A stretch of 10,113 nucleotides of DNA. It comes from Flavobacteriaceae bacterium (GTDB taxonomy: Bacteria; Bacteroidota; Bacteroidia; Flavobacteriales; Flavobacteriaceae). The notes under the pieces were generated by a model. The model searched no databases, had not been told where the DNA came from, and was given only the letters and a program-made list of their open reading frames with translations. Positions 5,915 through 10,113 of this stretch are shown here, piece by piece. Position numbers and translations under genes: made by a program. Every line of letters starts with the position of its first letter. Position 1 is the stretch's first letter. The DNA is taken from NCBI GenBank assembly GCA_002729755.1, contig PBYT01000028.1, forward strand, positions 1 through 10,113, read 5' to 3'.

Positions 5915-8074
5915 ATGTCTAAAAAAAGGAACCACCCGACTGATCTTGAAAGAAAAATAGAAAAGGTTTTTCTTGAAAACCCAAACAAAGAATTTAACTA
6001 TAAACAGATCTCCGCAACACTAAAAGTAAGCGACACGAAAAGACGAAACGAGATAAGAAAAACTATTTCTAAAATGACAAAAAAGAAGAGACTTCTCTCC
6101 CTAGAAAGAGGAAAATATTCACTAAGCAATAACCACAACAACCGGGTAGAAGGGGTTTTAGAGATAACCGCTTCAGGAAGAGGGTACGTGGTAAGCGACC
6201 AAATTGAAGAAGACATATTGGTTGAGCCAAGAGGGCTAAACAAAGCTTTTAATGGTGACAGCGTGGTAGTTTTGGTTGGCCAAAGAAGAAATAAAGGAAA
6301 ACTAGAGGGTGAGGTTTTGCAAATAAAAAAGAGAAAAAGAGAAAAATTTATAGGAGTTTTTGAAAGAAAAGAAGGGTACGGATTTGTAAACACAAGAAAC
6401 GCAAGAATGTACACAGATTTTTTTATTAAAAAGGAAGGAATGGGCAATTATAAAACAGGGGAAACCGTAGTTGTTGAAATAAAAAAATGGGATGAAAAAA
6501 ACGATTCACCAGAGGGAAGAATATTAAAAACGCTTGGAGAAAAAAAAGAAGAGGTAGAGGCGTATTCAATACTATACGAGCACGGTCTTTCTGTTGACTT
6601 TTCAAAAAAAGCAGAAAAAGAAGCAGAAATGAAAAGTATAGAAAACAATGAGGGAGAGGTTGAAAAAAGAAAAGACATGAGGAACACCCTAACCTTTACA
6701 ATTGATCCAGATGACGCAAAGGATTTTGACGACGCTATTTCTTTTTCCGAACTAAACGACAATCTTTTCGAGGTGGGGGTCCACATAGCAGATGTTTCGT
6801 ATTTTGTTAAAGAAGACACAGAGCTAGATAGGGAGGCAAAAAGCAGAGCAACGTCGGTTTATCTGGTAGACAGGGTTATACCGATGCTTCCCGAAACGCT
6901 TTCAAACAACCTTTGTTCTTTGAGGCCAAATGAAGACAAGCTAACTTTTTCTGCAATTTTCAAGGTTAACAAAAAGGGTGAGATTAAAGAAGAGTGGTTT
7001 GGAAAAACCATTATAAAATCAAACGAAAGACTCTCATATCAAGAGGCAAAACACCTTATTGACAGCGGGTCAACGAAAATACCAAAAGAGGTTTCTTTAG
7101 ACAACATAGAAAAAAAAGTGGAAGAAAACCTAACAAAGGCCCTTTCGGTAACAAACGAAATAGCACAAAACATCAGAAAAAAAAGAATAAGCACAGGGGC
7201 GATAATTTTTGATAAAACAGAAATTAAATTTGAGTTAGACAAAAACAAACACCCAATAGAAATTAGCTTTAAAAAAGCAGAAAACGCTAACAAGCTAATT
7301 GAAGAGCTTATGCTTCTTGCAAACAAAAGAGTTGCAGAAAGAGTTGAAAAGTTTGAAAAAAAACCAAAATTTGTTTACAGGGTTCATGATAAACCGGATC
7401 AAGAAAAGCTTAAAAACCTTAAGAGAACGGTAGAAAGATTTGGACACACCCTTAATCTGGCAAAAGGCAACATAGCAAAAGAGCTAAACGGATTGCTTTT
7501 AGCTGTTAGCGGAAAAAAAGAACAAAACCTAATAGACACCCTAACGATTAGAAGCATGAGCAAAGCAGAGTATACAACAAAAAACATAGGGCACTATGGC
7601 CTTTCCTTTTCTCACTATGCTCATTTTACCTCGCCCATAAGAAGATACCCCGACATCCTCGTTCACAGGGTTTTAGAGGCGAGTCTAAATAAAACAAAAA
7701 TCAAAAACGAAGAAGACCTGGAGGAGCTTGCACGGCACTCAACAGAAAAAGAAATTCACGCAACAAAAGCAGAACGAGACTCAATCAAGCTAACCCAGGT
7801 CAAATACATGCAGGATAAAATAGGAAAAAGATACGAAGCCGTAATATCGGGGGTTATACAAAGGGGGGTTTTTGTGGAGGTTGTTGAAAACAAATGTGAA
7901 GGGCTTGTAAAAGCAAAAGACCTTCCGGGGGACTACTACACATATGATTTAAAGAACCACATGTTCCAAGGAGAAAGGGCGGGAAAAACATATCAACTTG
8001 GAGACGAGGTCTCCGTTGTTCTCCAAGGAGCAGATTTGGTAAAAAAACAACTTAACTTTCAAGTTGTTTTTTGA
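5915..8074 (+). CDS. rnr: Ribonuclease R (3'-5' exoribonuclease)
   Basis: A processive, hydrolytic 3'-5' exoribonuclease of the RNase II/RNB family that degrades structured RNA and takes part in RNA quality control. The 719-residue protein shows the RNase R layout: a basic N-terminal winged-helix region (about 10-70), two cold-shock-type domains (about 78-135 and 145-205), the RNB catalytic domain (about 258-590) and a C-terminal S1 domain (about 639-719). The metal-binding aspartates are in IDPDDAKDFDDA (263-274). Further RNB motifs are HIADVSYFV (290-298), RVHDKPD, and FTSPIRRYPDILVHR late in the domain. It lacks the lysine-rich C-terminal tail of the E. coli enzyme. The ATG at 5915 fits homologues and the promoter spacing. 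The coding strand is very rich in A, with Asn and Asp mostly AAC and GAC, unlike lepA on the same strand. Its final codons form a terminator hairpin, and its stop codon touches tRNA-Cys on the other strand. Confidence 0.97.
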   Translation: MSKKRNHPTDLERKIEKVFLENPNKEFNYKQISATLKVSDTKRRNEIRKTISKMTKKKRLLSLERGKYSLSNNHNNRVEGVLEITASGRGYVVSDQIEEDILVEPRGLNKAFNGDSVVVLVGQRRNKGKLEGEVLQIKKRKREKFIGVFERKEGYGFVNTRNARMYTDFFIKKEGMGNYKTGETVVVEIKKWDEKNDSPEGRILKTLGEKKEEVEAYSILYEHGLSVDFSKKAEKEAEMKSIENNEGEVEKRKDMRNTLTFTIDPDDAKDFDDAISFSELNDNLFEVGVHIADVSYFVKEDTELDREAKSRATSVYLVDRVIPMLPETLSNNLCSLRPNEDKLTFSAIFKVNKKGEIKEEWFGKTIIKSNERLSYQEAKHLIDSGSTKIPKEVSLDNIEKKVEENLTKALSVTNEIAQNIRKKRISTGAIIFDKTEIKFELDKNKHPIEISFKKAENANKLIEELMLLANKRVAERVEKFEKKPKFVYRVHDKPDQEKLKNLKRTVERFGHTLNLAKGNIAKELNGLLLAVSGKKEQNLIDTLTIRSMSKAEYTTKNIGHYGLSFSHYAHFTSPIRRYPDILVHRVLEASLNKTKIKNEEDLEELARHSTEKEIHATKAERDSIKLTQVKYMQDKIGKRYEAVISGVIQRGVFVEVVENKCEGLVKAKDLPGDYYTYDLKNHMFQGERAGKTYQLGDEVSVVLQGADLVKKQLNFQVVF
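8042..8072. terminator. bidirectional hairpin terminator inside the end of rnr
   Basis: A perfect 12-bp inverted repeat, AAAAAACAACTT / AAGTTGTTTTTT, encloses a seven-base loop. It is preceded by As and ends in six Ts, so it reads as a stem plus U tract on both strands. It covers rnr codons 710-719 and the T of the stop codon. On the minus strand it begins one base after the tRNA-Cys discriminator. It could therefore end both the rnr transcript and the folB/tRNA-Cys transcript. The stem has only a few G-C pairs, so termination strength is uncertain. Confidence 0.65.
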
Positions 8075-8144
8075 GGCATCGAGCGGATTCGAACCGCTGT
8101 AAAAGCTTTTGCAGAGCTCCGCCTAACCACTCGGCCACAATGCC
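8074..8144 (-). tRNA. tRNA-Cys (anticodon GCA)
   Basis: The minus strand folds as a full cloverleaf. The acceptor stem GGCATTG pairs with CGATGCC (one T-G wobble). The D stem is GCC/GGC, and the anticodon stem GAGCT/AGCTT holds the loop CTGCAAA with anticodon GCA. The variable loop is TTAC, and the T stem AGCGG/CCGCT encloses TTCGAAT. The discriminator is U73, the identity base of tRNA-Cys, and is encoded by the complement of 8074, the last base of the rnr stop codon. CCA is not encoded (the next bases are CAA), so it must be added after 3' processing. It lies 31 bases downstream of folB on the same strand. Confidence 0.96.
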
Positions 8145-8156
8145 ACTATTAATTAA

Positions 8157-8164
8157 CAAAAATA
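8157..8164 (-). promoter_or_regulatory. possible -7 element for tRNA-Cys
   Basis: The minus strand reads TATTTTTG, identical to the dusB box and a match to TAnnTTTG, ending 12 bases before the mature tRNA. It would allow the tRNA its own promoter within the 31-bp gap after folB. No -33 TTG is seen, and read-through from folB is an alternative. Confidence 0.4.
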
Positions 8165-8175
8165 AGACAAAAAAA

Positions 8176-8526
8176 TTAAACTTTTTTACTTATCGCCACA
8201 GAACCAACATCCCCCCCAACAGGAGGGTTTGTTTTTTCTATTTTAACATCAACACTTGTTATGCTTGGGTGAATTTTTTTTAAAGAAGAAGCTGTTCTTT
8301 CTAAAAGCGTTTCAAGAAGTTTCGCCGGCTTTTTCATCTCTTTTTTAACACAGTTAAAAACCTCAACGTAGTCTACAGTGTCTTTGAGCGCGTGGCTTTT
8401 TTCTACTAGCGACAGATCAAACTCAACAACAACGTCAACAACATAATGCCCCCCAACAACACCCTCCTCTTCCATGCAACCATGATAGGCGTAAAAACGT
8501 GCCCTGTTTAAATATATTTTTCCCAT
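8176..8526 (-). CDS. folB: Dihydroneopterin aldolase
   Basis: Cleaves 7,8-dihydroneopterin to 6-hydroxymethyl-dihydropterin and glycolaldehyde in folate synthesis; the enzyme normally forms an octameric ring in the cytoplasm. The 116-residue protein has the T-fold signatures: MGKIYLNRARFYAYHG (1-16), an acidic EEE (19-21) where the family has its pterin-binding glutamate region, DTVDYVEVF (49-57), LLETLLER (70-77), and KTNPPVGGDV (98-107) with the likely catalytic lysine K98. The frame stays open upstream to an ATG at 8607, but that start would overlap glnS and its promoter and add 27 residues not expected in the family. The ATG at 8526 fits both homologues and the -7 box at 8533-8540. On the minus strand the gene is T- and G-rich, like lepA on the + strand at the other side of the window. 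Confidence 0.93.
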   Translation of the reverse strand: MGKIYLNRARFYAYHGCMEEEGVVGGHYVVDVVVEFDLSLVEKSHALKDTVDYVEVFNCVKKEMKKPAKLLETLLERTASSLKKIHPSITSVDVKIEKTNPPVGGDVGSVAISKKV

Positions 8527-8532
8527 TTTTTT

Positions 8533-8540
8533 CAAAGATA
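8533..8540 (-). promoter_or_regulatory. -7 promoter element of folB
   Basis: The minus strand reads TATCTTTG, ending six bases before the chosen folB ATG. This supports the shorter folB start and suggests a leader of almost zero length. It mirrors the glnS box at 8577-8584. Confidence 0.55.
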
Positions 8541-8576
8541 TAAAAGCAAACCCGTTTTCTATAAAAAGCTTTTCAA

Positions 8577-8584
8577 TATCTTTG
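8577..8584 (+). promoter_or_regulatory. -7 promoter element of glnS
   Basis: TATCTTTG on the + strand ends four bases before the glnS GTG. A TTTT (8555-8558) lies 18 bases upstream, as before lepA. The transcript would start at or next to the GTG. Confidence 0.55.
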
Positions 8585-8588
8585 TTTT

Positions 8589-10113
8589 GTGAAAAAGAAA
8601 GGCCCAAACTTTATAGAACAAATAATAGACGGTGATTTAACCAGGGGGTTCAACGAGAGCGACTTAAGGTTTAGGTTCCCCCCAGAACCAAACGGCCACC
8701 TTCATATAGGCCACCTTAAAGCAATCTGTTTAAACTTTAATCTTGGAGAAAAATATAAAGCGCCAGTTAACCTTAGGTTTGACGACACAAATCCTGAAAT
8801 GGAAGCAAAAGAATACGTAGACGCCATAAAAAGCGACATAAAATGGCTTGGATTTAAATGGGATCAAGAATGTTATGCCTCCGACTATTTTAAAAAACTT
8901 CATGATTGGGCTGTATCTTTAATAGAAAAAAACCTAGCGTACATAGACTCCCAGTCCTCACAAGAAATTGCAAGTCAAAAAGGAACACCCACAAAAGAGG
9001 GAACGCCAAGTCTTTTTAGAGAAAGACCAAAAGAAGAGAGCTTGAAGATTTTTAAAGACATGTTTGAGGGAAAAACAAAACCGGGAGAGCACGTGTTAAG
9101 GGCAAAAATAAATATGTCATCACCAAACATGCTTATGAGGGACCCTGTTATTTATAGGTCTATAATCTCAAATCACCACAGAACAGGAAATGCCTGGAAA
9201 ATCTATCCAATGTATGACTGGACACATGGAGAGTCGGATTATATAGAGCAGGTGTCACACTCCCTATGCACCCTTGAGTTTGAGCCCCACAGAGAATTAT
9301 ACGACTGGTTTCTTGACTCTATAGGCCCCTTAAAGGGGGTTAGGCCAAAACAAAGAGAATTTTCTAGGCTAAACCTTTCCTACACCATAACAAGCAAGAG
9401 AAACTTAGCAAGGCTGGTTGAAGAGAACCTGGTCGACGGATGGGACGATCCTAGAATGCCGACAATTTCGGGCCTTAGAAACAGAGGGTACACGCCAGAA
9501 TCGCTTAAGATGTTCGCCCTTACTGTAGGTGTATCAAAAAGAGAGAGCGTAATTGATGTTTCTTTGTTAGAGTTTTGTGCAAGAGCACACTTAAATGAGG
9601 TTGCGCCAAGGGCAATGGCGATTATTAACCCTTTAAAGCTTACGATTACAAACTATGAGGACAAAACCTTTGAGGAGATAAAATTTGAAATTAACCCACA
9701 AAAAAAAGAAATAGGTGCTAGAAAAATAAAGTTCTCTAAAACGATTTACATAGAGAGAGAGGATTTTAAGGAAGCTGCTGATGATAATTTTTTTAGACTT
9801 AAAACTGGAGGTGAGGTTAGGTTGAAAAATGCATATATTATAAAAGCAACAGAAGTCCTAAAAGACGACAAAGGAGAGGTTGTTGAGGTTTTTTGTGAAT
9901 ATGATAAAAAAAGCAAAAGCGGATCGAACACGCCAGAAAGCAACAGAAAGGTCAAGGGAACAATTCACTGGGTGTCTGCCACATATTCTGTTGATGCGAA
10001 AATAAATATCTATGACAGGCTTTTTAAAGTTTCAGAACCAGGAAAAGAAAAAGATATATTAGCTGACATAAACGAAGACTCTCTACACGTTTTTGAAGCA
10101 AAAGTAGAGCCCC
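8589..10113 (+). CDS. glnS: Glutaminyl-tRNA synthetase (3' end outside window)
   Basis: A class I aminoacyl-tRNA synthetase that attaches glutamine to tRNA-Gln. The window holds 508 codons; the family is usually about 550-570 residues, so some 50 are missing at the end. The catalytic core shows NFIEQII (7-13), PPEPNGHLHIGH (31-42, the HIGH motif), NLRFDDTNP, YPMYDWTHGESDYIEQVSHSLCTLEF and GWDDPRMPTISGLRNRGYTPE. The C-terminal anticodon-binding beta barrels follow, with NEVAPRAMAIINP, GEVRLKNAYIIKA and KVKGTIHWVSA. The DDTNP and SHSLCTLEF regions are of GlnRS rather than GluRS type. The KMSKS-equivalent is ITSKR (267-271): the usual Met is Thr268, while Lys270 is kept. The start is GTG at 8589; the frame has a stop at 8562-8564 and no other start codon before the conserved region. 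It is divergent from folB. Confidence 0.96.
   Translation, partial: MKKKGPNFIEQIIDGDLTRGFNESDLRFRFPPEPNGHLHIGHLKAICLNFNLGEKYKAPVNLRFDDTNPEMEAKEYVDAIKSDIKWLGFKWDQECYASDYFKKLHDWAVSLIEKNLAYIDSQSSQEIASQKGTPTKEGTPSLFRERPKEESLKIFKDMFEGKTKPGEHVLRAKINMSSPNMLMRDPVIYRSIISNHHRTGNAWKIYPMYDWTHGESDYIEQVSHSLCTLEFEPHRELYDWFLDSIGPLKGVRPKQREFSRLNLSYTITSKRNLARLVEENLVDGWDDPRMPTISGLRNRGYTPESLKMFALTVGVSKRESVIDVSLLEFCARAHLNEVAPRAMAIINPLKLTITNYEDKTFEEIKFEINPQKKEIGARKIKFSKTIYIEREDFKEAADDNFFRLKTGGEVRLKNAYIIKATEVLKDDKGEVVEVFCEYDKKSKSGSNTPESNRKVKGTIHWVSATYSVDAKINIYDRLFKVSEPGKEKDILADINEDSLHVFEAKVEP

Noticed and set aside
5998..6819. Two Ser/Phe-rich open frames antisense to rnr (and similar ones at 7039-7326 and 7399-7587)
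   Set aside because: They are the complement of A-rich rnr codons; the apparent hydrophobicity is a by-product of composition.
8071..8283. Open frame of 70 codons on the + strand across tRNA-Cys and folB
   Set aside because: It translates antisense tRNA and antisense folB sequence; no family resemblance and no start signal.
8527..8607. Longer folB with a start at 8607, overlapping glnS head to head
   Set aside because: The extra 27 residues are not expected in dihydroneopterin aldolases, they run across the glnS start and both promoters, and the ATG at 8526 gives the conserved N-terminus with a -7 box just upstream.

Overview
The window looks like a compact, AT-rich chromosome segment from a member of the Bacteroidota, probably a flavobacterium-like lineage. 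Two observations support this. Upstream of most transcription units there is a match to the Bacteroidota -7 promoter element TAnnTTTG, and the exact octamer TATCTTTG occurs before lepA, rnr, glnS and folB. Shine-Dalgarno sequences are not evident. Every gene is a core housekeeping gene, and I see no mobile element, CRISPR array, phage gene or defence system. The genus is not determined.

Left part (1-5495). The window opens in the 3' end of an FtsX/LolE-like ABC-transporter permease (+). It overlaps tail to tail with dusB (-), a tRNA-dihydrouridine synthase. dusB is divergent from a tight three-gene operon on the + strand: lepA (elongation factor 4, GTG start), a metallo-beta-lactamase-fold hydrolase, and rnpA (RNase P protein). 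rnpA overlaps tail to tail with a two-gene minus-strand operon in which rpiB (ribose-5-phosphate isomerase B) is followed directly by an ElaA-type GNAT acetyltransferase.

Middle (5496-5914). A 419-bp gap separates the divergent rpiB and rnr genes. It is the only long non-coding stretch in a segment where genes otherwise touch or overlap. It is very T-rich, holds six copies of TATTAAC/GTTAATA, and has a 125-base part with only one G. Base composition flips across it. To the left the + strand is T-rich (and leans to G) whichever strand is coding; to the right it is A-rich (and leans to C). Leading strands usually favour G and T, so the direction of the flip suggests that replication forks meet here, i.e. 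a terminus rather than an origin. This is the most interesting signal in the window, and it is an inference.

Right part (5915-10113). rnr (RNase R, +) runs into tRNA-Cys(GCA) on the - strand. The last base of the rnr stop codon is the complement of the tRNA discriminator base. A perfect 12-bp inverted repeat in the last codons of rnr can act as a terminator in both directions. folB (dihydroneopterin aldolase, -) lies upstream of the tRNA. It is divergent from glnS (glutaminyl-tRNA synthetase, +, GTG start), and two identical mirrored -7 boxes lie in the 62-bp gap. glnS runs off the end of the window.

Many of the products act on RNA or translation: tRNA modification (DusB), tRNA maturation (RnpA), RNA decay and quality control (RNase R), tRNA charging (GlnRS), ribosome function (LepA) and a tRNA gene. 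RpiB and FolB supply pentose phosphates and folate. I did not find a clearly new multi-gene system.
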